The translations under genes and the position numbers were made by a program. 64,000 nt of DNA, taken from Atherix ibis (Eukaryota > Arthropoda > Insecta > Diptera > Athericidae). Where the stretch lies: the NCBI GenBank assembly GCA_958298945.1, contig OY282608.1, forward strand, positions 63,278,951-63,342,950, in the 5' to 3' direction. Shown here piece after piece: positions 1-11,829 of this stretch (within the stretch, counting starts at the first letter, position 1; each line of letters begins with the position of its first letter). Under the pieces are notes generated by a model. It was not told where the DNA came from. It was given only the letters and a program-made list of their open reading frames with translations, and ran no database searches.

Positions 1-61
1 TTGTTGGTTTGTTGGTTTGTTGGCTTGTTGGCTTGTTGGCTTGTTGCTTTGTTGGTTTGTT

Positions 62-531
62 GGCTTGTTGGTTTGTAGTTTGTTGGCTTGTTGGATTTTT
101 GGTTTGTTGGTTTATTTGTTTGTTGGTTTGTTGGTTTGTTGGTTTGTTGGTTTGTTGGTTTGTTGGCTTGTTGGTTTGTTGGTTTGTTGGTTTGTTGGCT
201 TGTTGGCTTGTTGGTTTGTTGGTTTGTTGGTTTTTTGGTTTGTTGGCTTGTTGGTTTGTTGGCTTTTTGGTTTGTTGGTTTGTTGGTTTGTTGGCTTGTT
301 GGTTTGTAGTTTGTTGGCTTGTTGGTTTTTTGGTTTGTTGGTTTATTTGTTTGTTGGTTTGTTGGCTTGTTGGTTTGTTGGTTTGTTGGTTTGTTGGTTT
401 GTTGGCTTGTTGGTTTGTTGGTTTGTTGGTTTGTTGGCTTGTTGGCTTGTTGGTTTGTTGGTTTGTTGGTTTTTTGGTTTGTTGGTCTGTTGGTTTGTTG
501 GTTTATTTGTTTGTTGGTTTGTTGGTTTATT
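62..531 (+). repeat. 231 bp local tandem duplication
   Basis: A block beginning with GGCTTGTT and the seven-base unit GGTTTGT (70-76), followed by AGTTTGTT, GGCTTGTT, a T-rich octamer and GGTTTATT-TGTTTGTT, recurs 231 bp later (seven-mer at 301-307). The offset is 29 octamers minus one base, exactly what one seven-mer inside the unit predicts. The copies differ at single bases, for example GGATTTTT against GGTTTTTT in the third octamer after the seven-mer. The right-hand limit is approximate because the copies fade into ordinary octamers. Confidence 0.7.
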
Positions 532-1330
532 TGTTTGTTGGTTTGTTAGTTTGTTGGCTTTTTGGTTACTTGGTTTGTTGGTTTGTTGGTTTGTTGGCTT
601 GTTGGTTTGTTGGTTTGTTGGCTTGTTGGTTACTTAGTTTGTTGGTTTGTTGGTTTGTTGGTTTGTTGGCTTGTTGGCTTGTTGGTTTGTTTGTTAGTTC
701 GTTTGTTAGTTTGTTAGTTTGTTGGCTTGTTGGTTTGTTGGCTTGTTGGTTTGTTGGTTTGTTGGTTTATTTGTTTGATGGTTTGTTGGCTTGTTGGTTT
801 GTTGGTTTGTTGGCTTGTTGGTTTGTTAGTTTGTTGGTTTGTTGGCTTGTTGTTTTGTTGGCTTGTTGGTTTTTTGGTTTGTTGGTTTGTTGGCTTGTTG
901 GTTTGTTGGTTTGTTGGTTTGTTGGCATGTTAGTTTGTTGGTTTGTTGGTTTGTTGGCAAGTTGGTTTGTTGGTTTGATGGCTTGTTGGCTTGTTGGATT
1001 GTTGGTTTGTTGGTTTGTTGGCTTGTTGGTTTGTTGGTTTGTTGGCTTCTTGGTTTGTTAGTTTGTTGGTTTGTTGGTTTGTTGGTTTTTTGGTTTGTTG
1101 GTTTGTTGCTTTGTTGGTTGGTTGGTTTGTTGGTTTGTTGGTTTGTTGGTTTATTTGTTTGTTGGTTTGTTGTTTTTTTGTTTGTTGGTTTGTTGGCTTG
1201 TTGGTTTGTTGGTTTTTTGGTTTGTTGGTTTGTTGGCTTGTTGGTTTGTTGGCTTGTTGGCTTGTTGCTTTGTTGGTTTGTTGGTTTGTTGGCTTGTTGG
1301 CTTGTTGGTTTGTTAGTTTGTTGGCTTTTT

Positions 1331-2500
1331 GGTTACTTGGTTTGTTGGTTTGTTGGTTTGTTGGCTTGTTGGTATGTTGGTTTGTTGGCTTGTTGGCTTG
1401 TTGGTTTGTTGGCTTGTTGGCTTGTTGCTTTGTTGGTTTGTTGGTTTGTTGGCTTGTTGGCTTGTTTGTTTGTTAGTTTGTTGGCTTTTTGGTTACTTGG
1501 TTTGTTGGTTTGTTTGTTTGTTGGCTTGTTGGTATGTTGGTTTTGTTGGTTTGTTGGTTTGTTAGTTTGTTGGTTTGTTGGTTTGTTGGTTTGTTGGTTT
1601 GTTGCTTTGTTGGTTTGTTAATTTGTTGGCTTGTTGGCTTGTTGGTTTGTTGGCTTGTTGGTTTGTTAGTTTGTTGGCTTTTTGGCTACTTGGTTTGTTG
1701 GTTTGTTGCTTTGTTGGTTTGTTGGTTTGTTGGCTTGTTGGCTTGTTGCTTTGTTGGTTTGTTGGTTTGTTGGCTTGTTGGTTTGTTGGTTTGTTGGTTT
1801 GTTGGCTTGTTGGTTTGTTGGCTTGTTAGTTTGTTGGCTTTTTGGTTACTTGGTTTGTTGGTTTGTTGGTTTGTTGGCTTGTTGGTATGTTGGTTTGTTG
1901 GCTTGTTGGCTTGTTGGTTTGTTGGCTTGTTGGCTTGTTGCTTTGTTGGTTTGTTGGTTTCTTGGCTTGTTGGCTTGTTGGTTTGTTAGTTTGTTGGCTT
2001 TTTGGTTACTTGGTTTGTTGGTTTGTTGGTTTGTTGGCTTGTTGGTATGTTGGTTTGTTGGCTTGTTGGCTTGTTGGTTTGTTGGCTTGTTGGCTTGTTG
2101 CTTTGTTGGTTTGTTGGTTTGTTGGCTTGTTGGCTTGTTTGTTTGTTAGTTTGTTGGCTTTTTGGTTACTTGGTTTGTTGGTTTGTTAGTTTGTTGGCTT
2201 GTTGGTATGTTGGTTTTGTTGGTTTGTTGGTTTGTTAGTTTGTTGGTTTGTTGGTTTGTTGGTTTGTTGGTTTGTTGCTTTGTTGGTTTGTTAATTTGTT
2301 GGCTTGTTGGCTTGTTGGTTTGTTAGTTTGTTGGCTTTTTGGCTACTTGGTTTGTTGGTTTGTTGCTTTGTTGGTTTGTTGGTTTGTTGGCTTGTTGGCT
2401 TGTTGCTTTGTTGGTTTGTTGGTTTGTTGGCTTGTTGGTTTGTTGGTTTGTTGGCTTGTTGGCTTGTTGGTTTGTTAGTTTGTTGGCTTTTTGGTTACTT
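1331..2500 (+). repeat. ~160 bp (20-octamer) sub-repeat ladder
   Basis: The mark made of AGTTTGTT, GGCTTTTT and GGTTACTT (or GGCTACTT) begins its last octamer at 1331, 1491, 1684, 1844, 2004, 2164, 2341 and 2493. The spacings are 160, 193, 160, 160, 160, 177 and 152 bp. The 193 and 177 bp steps each contain one nine-base unit (1539-1547 and 2212-2220), so the steps are 20, 24, 20, 20, 20, 22 and 19 units. Between marks the octamers follow a similar order, including GGTATGTT and GCTTTGTT. The run from 1844 onward is repeated 2,994 bp later (4838, 4998, 5158, 5335, 5487). Confidence 0.88.
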
Positions 2501-4840
2501 GGTTTGTTGGTTTGTTGGTTTGTTGGCTTGTTGGTATGTTGATTTGTTGGCTTGTTGGTTTGTTAGTTTGTTGGTTTGTTGGTTTGTTGGTTTGTTGGTT
2601 TGTTGCTTTGTTGGTTTGTTAGTTTGTTGGCTTGTTGGCTTGTTGGTTTGTTGGCTTGTTGGTTTGTTGGTTTGTTCGCTTGTTGGTTTGTTGGTTTGTG
2701 GGTTTGTTGGCTTGTTGGTTTGTTGGTATGTTGGCTTGTTAGCTTGTTGGTTTGTTGGTTTGTTGGCTTGTTGGTTACTTAGTTTGTTGGTTTGTTGGCA
2801 TGTTGATTTGTTGGTTTGTTGGCTTGTTGGTTTGTTGGTTTGTTGGCTTGTTGGCTTGTTGGTTTGCTGGTTTGTTGGATTGTTGGCTTGTTGGTTTGTT
2901 GGTTTGTTGGCTTGTTGGTTTGTTAGTTTGTTGGTTTGTTGGTTTGTTGACTTGTGGGTTTGTTGGTTTGTTGGCTTGTTGGCTTGTTTGTTTGTTGGTT
3001 TGTTGGTTTGTTGGTTTGTTGGTTCGTTGGTTTGTTGGTTTATTTGTTTGTTGGTTTGTTGGCTTGTTGGTTTGTTGGTTTGTTGACTTGTTGGTTTGTT
3101 GGTTCGTTGGTTTGTTGGCTTGTTGGCTTGTTGGTTTGTTGGTTTGTTGGCTTGTTGGTAACTTAGTTTGTTGGTTTGTTGGCATGTTGGTTTGTTGGTT
3201 TGTTGGTTTGTTGGCTTGTTGGTTTGTTGGTTTGTTGGCTTGTTGGTTTGTTGGTTTGTTGGTTTGTTGGTTTGTTGGTTTGTTGGTTTGTTGGCTTGTT
3301 GGCTTGTTGGTTTGTTAGTTTGTTAGCTTTTCGGTTACTTGGTTTGTTGGTTTGTTGGTTTGTTTGCTTGTTGGCTTGTTGGTTTGTTGGTTTGTTGGCT
3401 TGTTGGTTTGTTGGTTTGTTGGCTTGTTGCCTTGTTGCTTTGTTGGTTTGTTGGTTTGTTGGCTTGTTGGCTTGTTGGTTTGTTTGTTTGTTGGCTTTTT
3501 GGTTACTTGGCTTGTTGCTTTGTTGGTTTGTTGGCTTGTTGGTTTGTTGGTTTGTTGGTTTGTTGGTTTGTTGGCTTGTTGGTTTGTTGGTTTGTTGGTT
3601 TGTTGGCTTGTTGGCTTGTTGGTTTGTTGGTTTGTTGGTTTTTTGGTTTGTTGGTCTGTTGGTTTGTTGGTTTATTTGTTTGTTGGTTTGTTGGTTTATT
3701 TGTTTGTTGGTTTGTTGGCTTGTTGGCTTATTGGTTTGTTGGTTTGTTGGCTTGTTGGTTTGTTGGTTTGTTGGCTTATTGCTTTGTTGGTTTGTTGGTT
3801 TGTTGGCTTGTTGGCTTGTTGGTTTGTTAGTTTGTTGGCTTTTTGGTTACTTGGTTTGTTGGTTTTTTGGTTTGTTGGCTTGTTGGTTTGTTGGCTTGTT
3901 GGTTTGTTGGTTTGTTGGTTTGTTGGCTTGTTGGCTTGTTGGTTTGTTGGTTTGTTGGTTTGTTGGTTTGTTGGTTTGTTAATTTTTTGGTTTGTTGGTT
4001 TATTTGTTTGTTGGCTTGTTGGTTTGTTGGTTTGATGGCTTGTTGGCTTGTTGGTTTGTTGGTTTGTTGGCTTGTTGGTTACTTAGTTTGTTGGTTTGTT
4101 GGTTTATTTGTTTGTTGGTTTGTTGGCTTGTTGGTTTGTTGGTTTGTTGGTTTGTTGGCTTGTTGGTTTGTTGGCTTGTTGGCTTGTTGCTTTGTTGGTT
4201 TGTTGGTTTGTTGGCTTGTTGGCTTGTTTGTTTGTTGGTTTGTTGGCTTTTTGGTTACTTGGTTTGTTGGTTTGTTTGTTTATTGGCTTGTTGGTATGTT
4301 GGTTTTGTTGGTTTGTTTGTTTGTTAGTTTGTTGGTTTGTTGGTTTGTTGGTTTGTTGGTTTGTTGGTTTGTTGCTTTGTTGGTTTGTTAATTTGTTGGC
4401 TTGTTGGCTTGTTGGTTTGTTGGCTTGTTGGTTTGTTAGTTTGTTGGCTTTTTGGCTACTTGGTTTGTTGGTTTGTTGCTTTGTTGGTTTGTTGGTTTGT
4501 TGGCTTGTTGGCTTGTTGCTTTGTTGGTTTGTTGGTTTGTTGGCTTGTTGGTTTGTTGGTTTGTTGGTTTGTTGGCTTGTAGGTTTGTTGGCTTGTTGGC
4601 TTGTGGCTTTGTTGGTTTGTTGGTTTGTTGGCTTGTTGGCTTGTTGGTTTGTTAGTTTGTTGGCTTTTTGGTTACTTGGTTTGTTGGTTTGTTGGTTTGT
4701 TGGCTTGTTGGTATGTTGATTTGTTGGCTTGTTGGTTTGTTAGTTTGTTGGTTTGTTGGTTTGTTGGTTTGTTAGTTTGTTGGGTTGTTGGTTTGTTGGC
4801 TTGTTGGTTTGTTGGCTTGTTAGTTTGTTGGCTTTTTGGT
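1800..4840 (+). repeat. 3.0 kb higher-order repeat, copy 1
   Basis: This segment matches 4795-7885 over its full length. The offset is 2,994 bp from about 1800 to 3150, 2,986 bp to about 3510 and 3,042 bp from about 3540 to 4840. The changes reflect one octamer missing from copy 2 near 6115 and about seven extra octamers in copy 2 near 6510-6566. Offsets of 2,994, 2,986 and 3,042 all leave remainder 2 on division by 8, matching the two nine-mers present in each copy (2212 and 4301 here, 5206 and 7343 in copy 2). Diagnostic shared sites include GACTTGTG near 2949, GGTCTGTT at 3653 and AATTTTTT at 3981. Limits are good to a few tens of bases. Confidence 0.87.
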
Positions 4841-7800
4841 TACTTGGTTTGTTGGTTTGTTGGTTTGTTGGCTTGTTGGTATGTTGGTTTGTTGGCTTGT
4901 TGGCTTGTTGGTTTGTTGGCTTGTTGGCTTGTTGCTTTGTTGGTTTGTTGGTTTCTTGGCTTGTTGGCTTGTTGGTTTGTTAGTTTGTTGGCTTTTTGGT
5001 TACTTGGTTTGTTGGTTTGTTGGTTTGTTGGCTTGTTGGTATGTTGGTTTGTTGGCTTGTTGGCTTGTTGGTTTGTTGGCTTGTTGGCTTGTTGCTTTGT
5101 TGGTTTGTTGGTTTGTTGGCTTGTTGGCTTGTTTGTTTGTTAGTTTGTTGGCTTTTTGGTTACTTGGTTTGTTGGTTTGTTTGTTTGTTGGCTTGTTGGT
5201 ATGTTGGTTTTGTTGGTTTGTTGGTTTGTTAGTTTGTTGGTTTGTTGGTTTGTTGGTTTGTTGGTTTGTTGCTTTGTTGGTTTGTTAATTTGTTGGCTTG
5301 TTGGCTTGTTGGTTTGTTAGTTTGTTGGCTTTTTGGCTACTTGGTTTGTTGGTTTGTTGCTTTGTTGGTTTGTTGGTTTGTTGGCTTGTTGGCTTGTTGC
5401 TTTGTTGGTTTGTTGGTTTGTTGGCTTGTTGGTTTGTTGGTTTGTTGGCTTGTTGGCTTGTTGGTTTGTTAGTTTGTTGGCTTTTTGGTTACTTGGTTTG
5501 TTGGTTTGTTGGTTTGTTGGCTTGTTGGTATGTTGATTTGTTGGCTTGTTGGTTTGTTAGTTTGTTGGTTTGTTGGTTCGTTGGTTTGTTGGTTTGTTGC
5601 TTTGTTGGTTTGTTAGTTTGTTGGCTTGTTGGCTTGTTGGTTTGTTGGCTTGTTGGTTTGTTGGTTTGTTCGCTTGTTGGTTTGTTGGTTTGTGGGTTTG
5701 TTGGCTTGTTGGTTTGTTGGTTTGTTGGCTTGTTAGCTTGTTGGTTTGTTGGTTTGTTGGCTTGTTGGTTACTTAGTTTGTTGGTTTGTTGGCATGTTGA
5801 TTTGTTGGTTTGTTGGCTTGTTGGTTTGTTGGTTTGTTGGCTTGTTGGCTTGTTGGTTTGCTGGTTTGTTGGATTGTTGGCTTGTTGGTTTGTTGGTTTG
5901 TTGGCTTGTTGGTTTGTTAGTTTGTTGGTTTGTTGGTTTGTTGACTTGTGGGTTTGTTGGTTTGTTGGCTTGTTGGCTTGTTTGTTTGTTGGTTTGTTGG
6001 TTTGTTGGTTTGTTGGTTCGTTGGTTTGTTGGTTTATTTGTTTGTTGGTTTGTTGGCTTGTTGGTTTGTTGGTTTGTTGACTTGTTGGTTTGTTGGTTCG
6101 TTGGTTTGTTGGCTTGTTTGTTTGTTGGTTTGTTGGCTTGTTGGTTACTTAGTTTGTTGGTTTGTTGGCATGTTGGTTTGTTGGTTTGTTAGTTTGTTGG
6201 CTTGTTGGTTTGTTGGTTTGTTGGCTTGTTGGTTTGTTGGTTTGTTGGTTTGTTGGTTTGTTGGTTTGTTGGTTTGTTGGCTTGTTGGCTTGTTGGTTTG
6301 TTAGTTTGTTGGCTTTTCGGTTACTTGGTTTGTTGGTTTGTTGGTTTGTTTGCTTGTTGGCTTGTTGGTTTGTTGGTTTGTTGGCTTGTTGGTTTGTTGG
6401 TTTGTTGGCTTGTTGGCTTGTTGCTTTGTTGGTTTGTTGGTTTGTTGGCTTGTTGGCTTGTTGGTTTGTTTGTTTGTTGGCTTTTTGGTTACTTGGTTTG
6501 TTGGTTTGGTGGTTTGTTGGCTTGTTGGTTTGTTGGTTTTTTGGTTTGTTGGTTTATTTGTTTGTTGGTTTGTTGGCTTGTTGGTTTGTTGGTTTGTTGG
6601 TTTGTTGGTTTGTTGGCTTGTTGGTTTGTTGGTTTGTTGGTTTGTTGGCTTGTTGGCTTGTTGGTTTGTTGGTTTGTTGGTTTTTTGGTTTGTTGGTCTG
6701 TTGGTTTGTTGGTTTATTTGTTTGTTGGTTTGTTGGTTTATTTGTTTGTTGGTTTGTTGGCTTGTTGGCTTATTGGTTTGTTGGTTTGTTGGCTTGTTGG
6801 TTTGTTGGTTTGTTGGCTTATTGCTTTGTTGGTTTGTTGGTTTGTTGGCTTGTTGGCTTGTTGGTTTGTTAGTTTGTTGGCTTTTTGGTTACTTGGTTTG
6901 TTGGTTTTTTGGTTTGTTGGCTTGTTGGTTTGTTGGCTTGTTGGTTTGTTGGTTTGTTGGTTTGTTGGCTTGTTGGCTTGTTGGTTTGTTGGTTTGTTGG
7001 TTTGTTGGTTTGTTGGTTTGTTAATTTTTTGGTTTGTTGGTTTATTTGTTTGTTGGCTTGTTGGTTTGTTGGTTTGATGGCTTGTTGGCTTGTTGGTTTG
7101 TTGGTTTGTTGGCTTGTTGGTTACTTAGTTTGTTGGTTTGTTGGTTTATTTGTTTGTTGGTTTGTTGGCTTGTTGGTTTGTTGGTTTGTTGGTTTGTTGG
7201 CTTGTTGGTTTGTTGGCTTGTTGGCTTGTTGCTTTGTTGGTTTGTTGGTTTGTTGGCTTGTTGGCTTGTTTGTTTGTTGGTTTGTTGGCTTTTTGGTTAC
7301 TTGGTTTGTTGGTTTGTTTGTTTATTGGCTTGTTGGTATGTTGGTTTTGTTGGTTTGTTGATTTGTTAGTTTGTTGGTTTGTTGGTTTGTTGGTTTGTTG
7401 GTTTGTTGGTTTGTTGCTTTGTTGGTTTGTTAATTTGTTGGCTTGTTGGCTTGTTGGTTTGTTGGCTTGTTGGTTTGTTAGTTTGTTGGCTTTTTGGCTA
7501 CTTGGTTTGTTGGTTTGTTGCTTTGTTGGTTTGTTGGTTTGTTGGCTTGTTGGCTTGTTGCTTTGTTGGTTTGTTGGGTTGTTGGCTTGTTGGTTTGTTG
7601 GTTTGTTGGTTTGTTGGCTTGTAGGTTTGTTGGCTTGTTGGCTTGTGGCTTTGTTGGTTTGTTGGTTTGTTGGCTTGTTGGCTTGTTGGTTTGTTAGTTT
7701 GTTGGCTTTTTGGTTACTTGGTTTGTTGGTTTGTTGGTTTGTTGGCTTGTTGGTATGTTGATTTGTTGGCTTGTTGGTTTGTTCGTTTGTTGGTTTGTTG

Positions 7801-7885
7801 GTTTGTTGGTTTGTTAGTTTGTTGGGTTGTTGGCTTGTTGGTTAGTTGGCTTGTTGGTTTGTTAGTTTGTTGGCTTTTTGGTTAC
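4795..7885 (+). repeat. 3.0 kb higher-order repeat, copy 2
   Basis: Tandem partner of 1800-4840. The left half is almost unchanged: the marks at 1844, 2004, 2164, 2341 and 2493 recur at 4838, 4998, 5158, 5335 and 5487, and the nine-mer at 2212 recurs at 5206. The right half carries the AATTTTTT mark at 7023 (3981 in copy 1) and the nine-mer at 7343 (4301 in copy 1). Scattered single-base differences separate the copies. The end of copy 1 and the start of copy 2 share the mark at 4838, as expected of a tandem duplication by unequal exchange. Confidence 0.87.
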
Positions 7886-9870
7886 TTGGTTTGTTGGTTT
7901 GTTGGTTTGTGGGTTTGTTGGTTTATTTGTTTGTTGGTTTGTTGGCTTGTTGGTTTGTTGGTTTGTAGGTTTGTTGGCTTGTTGGTTTGTTGGCTTGTTT
8001 ACTTGTTGGTTTGTTGGTTTGTTGGTTTGTTGGTTTGTTGGTTTGTTGGTTTATTTGTTTGTTGGTTTGTTGGCTTGTTGGTTTGTTGGTTTGTTGGTTT
8101 GTTGGCTTGTTGGTTTGTTGGTTTGTTGGTTTGTTGGTTTTTTGGTTTGTTGGTTTGTTGGTTTGTTGGTTTGTTGGCTTGTTGGTTTGTTGGTTTGTTG
8201 GCTTGTTGGCTTTTTGGTTTGTTGGTTTGTTGGCTTGTTGGTTACTTAGTTGGTTGGTTTGTTGGCATGTTGGTTTGTTGGTTTGTTGGTTTGTTGGCTT
8301 GTTGGTTTGTTGGTTTGTTGGCTTGTTGGCTTGTTGGTTTGTTGGTTTGTTGGTTTGTTGGCTTGTTGGTTTTGTTGGTTTGTTGGCTTGTTGGTTTGTT
8401 AGTTTGTTGGTTTGTTGGTTTGTTGGTTTGTTGGCTTGTTGGTTTGTTGGTTTGTTGGCTTGTTGGCTTGTTGGTTTGTTGGTTTGTTGGTTTGTTGGTT
8501 TGTTGGTTTGTTGGTTTTTTGGTTTGGTGGTTTATTTGTTTGTTGGTTTGTTGGATTGTTGGTTTGTTGGCTTGTTGGCTTGTTGGTTTGTTGGCTTGTT
8601 GGTTACTTAGTTTGTTGGTTTGTTGGCATGTTGGTTTGTTGGTTTGTTGGTTTGTTGGCTTGTTAGTTAGTTGGTTTGTTGGCTTGTTGGTTTGTTGGCT
8701 TGTTGGCTTGTTAGTTTGTTGGTTTGTTGGTTTGTTGGTTTGTTGGTTTGTTGGTTTTTTGGTTTGTTGGTTTATTTGTTTGTTGGTTTGTTGGATTGTT
8801 GGTTTGTTGGTTTGTTGGTTTGTTGGTTTGTTGGCATGTTGGCTTGTTGGTTTGTTGGTTTGTTGGTTTGTTGGCTTGTTGGCTTGTTGGTTTGTTGGTT
8901 TATTTGTTTGTTGTTTTGTTGGCTTGTTGGTTTGTTGGTTTGTTGGTTTGTTGGCTTGTTGGTTTGTTGGTTTGTTGGTTTTTTGGTTTGTTGGTTTGTT
9001 GGTTTGTTGGTTTGTTGGTTTGTTGGTTTATTTGTTTGTTGGTTTGTTGGCTTGTTGGTTTGTTGGTTTGTTGGTTTGTTGGCTTGTTGGTTTGTTGGTT
9101 TGTTGGCTTGTTGGCTTGTTGGTTTGTTGGCTTGTTGGTTACTTAGTTTGTTGGTTTGTTGGCATGTTGGTTTGTTGGTTTGTTGGTTTGTTGGTTTGTT
9201 GGTTTGTTGGTTTGTTGGTTTGTTGCTTTGTTGGTTTGTTGGTTTGTTGGCTTATTGGCTTGTTGGTTTGTTAGTCTGTTGGCATTTTGGTTACTTGGTT
9301 TGTTCGTTTGTTGGTTTGTTGGCTTGTTGGTTTTTTGGTTTGTTAGTTTATTTGTTTGTTGGTTTGTTGGTTTGTTGGCTTGTTGGCTTGTTGGTTTGTT
9401 GGTTTGTTGGTTTGTTGGCTTGTTGGTTTGTTGGTTTGTTGGCTTGTTGGCTTGTTGCTTTGTTCGTTTGATGGTTTTTTGGTTTGTTGGTTTGTTGGTT
9501 TATTTGTTTGTTGGTTTGTTGGTTTTTTTGTTTGTTGGTTTGTTGGCTTGTTGGTTTGTTGGTTTGTTGGTTTGTTGGCTTGTTGGTTTGTTGGCTTGTT
9601 GGCTTGTTGCTTTGTTGGTTTGTTGGTTTGTTGGCTTGTTGGCTTGTTGGTTTGTTAGTTTGTTGGCTTTTTGGTTACTTGGTTTGTCGGTTTGTTAATT
9701 TGTTGGCTTGTTGGTATGTTGGTTTGTTGGCTTGTTGGTTTGTTAGTTTGTTGGTTTGTTGGTTTGTTGGTTTGTTGGTTTGTTATTTTGTTGCTTTGTT
9801 GGTTTGTTAGTTTGTTGGCTTGTTGGCTTGTTGGTTTGTTGGCTTGTTGGATTGTTAGTTTGTTGGCTTT
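7880..9870 (+). repeat. 2.0 kb higher-order repeat, copy 1
   Basis: Starts at the GGTTACTT mark at 7880, followed by a distinctive order with GGTTTGTG, GGTTTATT-TGTTTGTT and GGTTTGTA. The same order follows the mark at 9873 (offset 1,993 bp). The nine-mer at 8368-8376 pairs with the one at 10353-10361 (offset 1,985), and the mark ending in GGCATTTT at 9281 pairs with GGCGTTTT at 11304. The offset falls to 2,016 (remainder 0) past the seven-mer at 10570, so register and alignment agree. Recurrent GGTTACTT-AGTTTGTT marks lie at about 8240, 8600 and 9135. Confidence 0.78.
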
Positions 9871-9872
9871 TT

Positions 9873-11500
9873 GGTTACTTGGTTTGTTGGTTTGTTGGTT
9901 TGTGGGTTTGTTGGTTTATTTGTTTGTTGGTTTGTTGGCTTGTTGGTTTGTTGGTTTGTAGGTTTGTTGGCTTGTTGGTTTGTTGGCTTGTTGGCTTGTT
10001 GGTTTGTTGGTTTTTTGGTTTGTTGGTTTGTTGGTTTGTTGGTTTGTTGATTTATTTGTTTGTTGGTTTGTTGGCTTGTTGGTTTGTTGGTTTGTTGGTT
10101 TGTTGGCTTGTTGGTTTGTTGGTATGTTGGTTTTTTGGTTTGTTGGTTTGTTGGTTTGTTGGTTTGTTGGCTTGTTGGTTTGTTGGTTTGTTGGCTTGTT
10201 GGCTTGTTGGTTTGTTGGTTTGTTGGCTTGTTGGTTACTTAGTTTGTTTGTTTGTTAGCGTGTTGGTTTGTTGGTTTGTTGGCTTGTTGGTTTGTTGGTT
10301 TGTTGGCTTGTTGGCTTGTTGGTTTTTTGGTTTGTTCGTTTGTTGGCTTATTGGTTTTGTTGGTTTGTTGGCTTGTTGGTTTGTTAGTTTGTTGGTTTGT
10401 TGGTTTGTTGGTTTGTTGGCTTGTTGGTTTGTTGGTTTGTTGGCTTGTTGGCTTGTTGGTTTGTTGGTTTGTTGGTTTGTTGGTTTGTTGGTTTGTTGGT
10501 TTGTTGGTTTATTGTTTTGTTGGTTTGTTGGCTTGTTGGTTTGTTGGTTTGTTTGTTTGTTGGCTTGTTGGTTGTTGGTTTGTTGGCTTGTTGGCTTGTT
10601 GGTTTGTTGGTTTGTTGGCTTGTTGGTTACTTAGTTTGTTGGTTTGTTGGCATGTTGGTTTGTTGGTTTGTTGGTTTGTTGGCTTGTTGGTTTGTTGGTT
10701 TGTTGGCTTGTTGGTTTGTTGGCTTGTTGGCTTGTTGGTTTGTTGGTTTGTTGGTTTGTTGGTTTGTTGGTTTGTTGGTTTTTTGGTTTGTTGGTTTATT
10801 TGTTTGTTGGTTTGTTGGATTGTTGGTTTGTTGGTTTGTTGGTTTGTTGGTTTGTTGGCATGTTGGCTTGTTGGTTTGTTGGTTTGTTGGCTTGTTGGCT
10901 TGTTGGTTTGTTGGTTTATTTGTTTGTTGGTTTGTTGGCTTGTTGGTTTGTTGGTTTGTTGGTTTGTTGGCTTGTTGGTTTGTTGGTTTGTTGGTTTTTT
11001 GGTTTGTTGGTTTGTTGGTTTTTTGGTTTGTTGGTTTGTTGGTTTATTTGTTAGTTGGTTTCATGGCTTGTTGGTTTGTTGGTTTGTTGGTTTGTTGGCT
11101 TGTTGGTTTGTTGTTTTGTTGGCTTGTTGGCTTGTTGGTTTGTTGCCTTGTTGGTTACTTAGTTTGTTGGTTTGTTGGCATGTTGGTTTGTTGGTTTGTT
11201 GGTTTGTTGGTTTGTTGGTTTGTTGGTTTGTTGGTTTGTTGGTTTGTTGCTTTGTTGGTTTGTTGGTTTGTTGGCTTGTTGGCTTGTTGGTTTGTTAGTC
11301 TGTTGGCGTTTTGGTTACTTGGTTTGTTCGTTTGTTGGTTTGTTGGCTTGTTGGTTTTTTGGTTTGTTGGTTTATTTGTTTGTTGGTTTGTTGGTTTGTT
11401 GGCTTGTTGGCTTGTTGGTTTGTTGGTTTGTTGGCTTGTTGGTTTATTGGTTTGTTGGCTTGTTGGCTTGTTGCTTTGTTCGTTTGATGGTTTTTTGGTT
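9873..11500 (+). repeat. 2.0 kb higher-order repeat, copy 2
   Basis: Partner of 7880-9480 with offsets drifting between 1,985 and 2,023 bp, so several whole-octamer gains and losses separate the copies. It shares the nine-mer (10353-10361), the TTCGTTTGATGG landmark near 11480 (9464 in copy 1) and the T-rich octamers near 11040. It also carries a private seven-mer GGTTGTT at 10570-10576. The copies are more diverged from each other than the 3.0 kb pair. The right edge is soft. Confidence 0.75.
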
Positions 11501-11829
11501 TGTTGGTTTTTTGGTTTGTTGGTTTGTTGGTTTGTTGGCTTGTTGGCTTGTTGGTTTGTTGGTTTGTTGGCTTGTTGGTTTGTTAGTTTGTTGGTTTGTT
11601 TGGTTTGTTTGCTTGTTGGTTTGTTGGTTTGTTGGTTTGTTGGTTTTTTGGTTTGTTCGTTTGTTGGTTTGTTGGTTTGTTGGTTTGTTGGTTTTATTGT
11701 TTGTTGGTTTGTTGGCTTGTTGGTTTGTTGGTTTGTTGGTTTGTTGGTTTGTTGGCTTGTTGGTTTGTTGGTTTGTTGGCTTGTTGGATTGTTGGTTTGT
11801 TGGTTTGTTGGCTTGTTGGTTTCTTAGTT

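Noticed and set aside
2775..3185. Reverse-strand frame of 136 codons, rich in Asn, Gln, Thr, Pro and Lys
   Set aside because: It is the complement of the same octamer (period NKPTNQQT). Its ATG exists only because a GGCATGTT variant lies at that place; no coding signature separates it from the array.
7643..9274. Forward open frame of 543 codons, hydrophobic LLVCWFVG periods, resembling a multi-pass membrane protein
   Set aside because: The octamer lacks stops in every frame, so long frames are expected by default. All three forward frames read the same peptide, the start is not the head of any distinct domain, and there is no change of composition, promoter or splice context.
10397..11827. 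Forward open frame of 476 codons, and others of 350-500 codons (9-1061, 24856-26166, 52198-53700)
   Set aside because: Same low-complexity period. Most of these frames start at TTG, a non-canonical start in nuclear genes of most eukaryotes, and end at a variant octamer such as AGTTTGTT or AATTTTTT.
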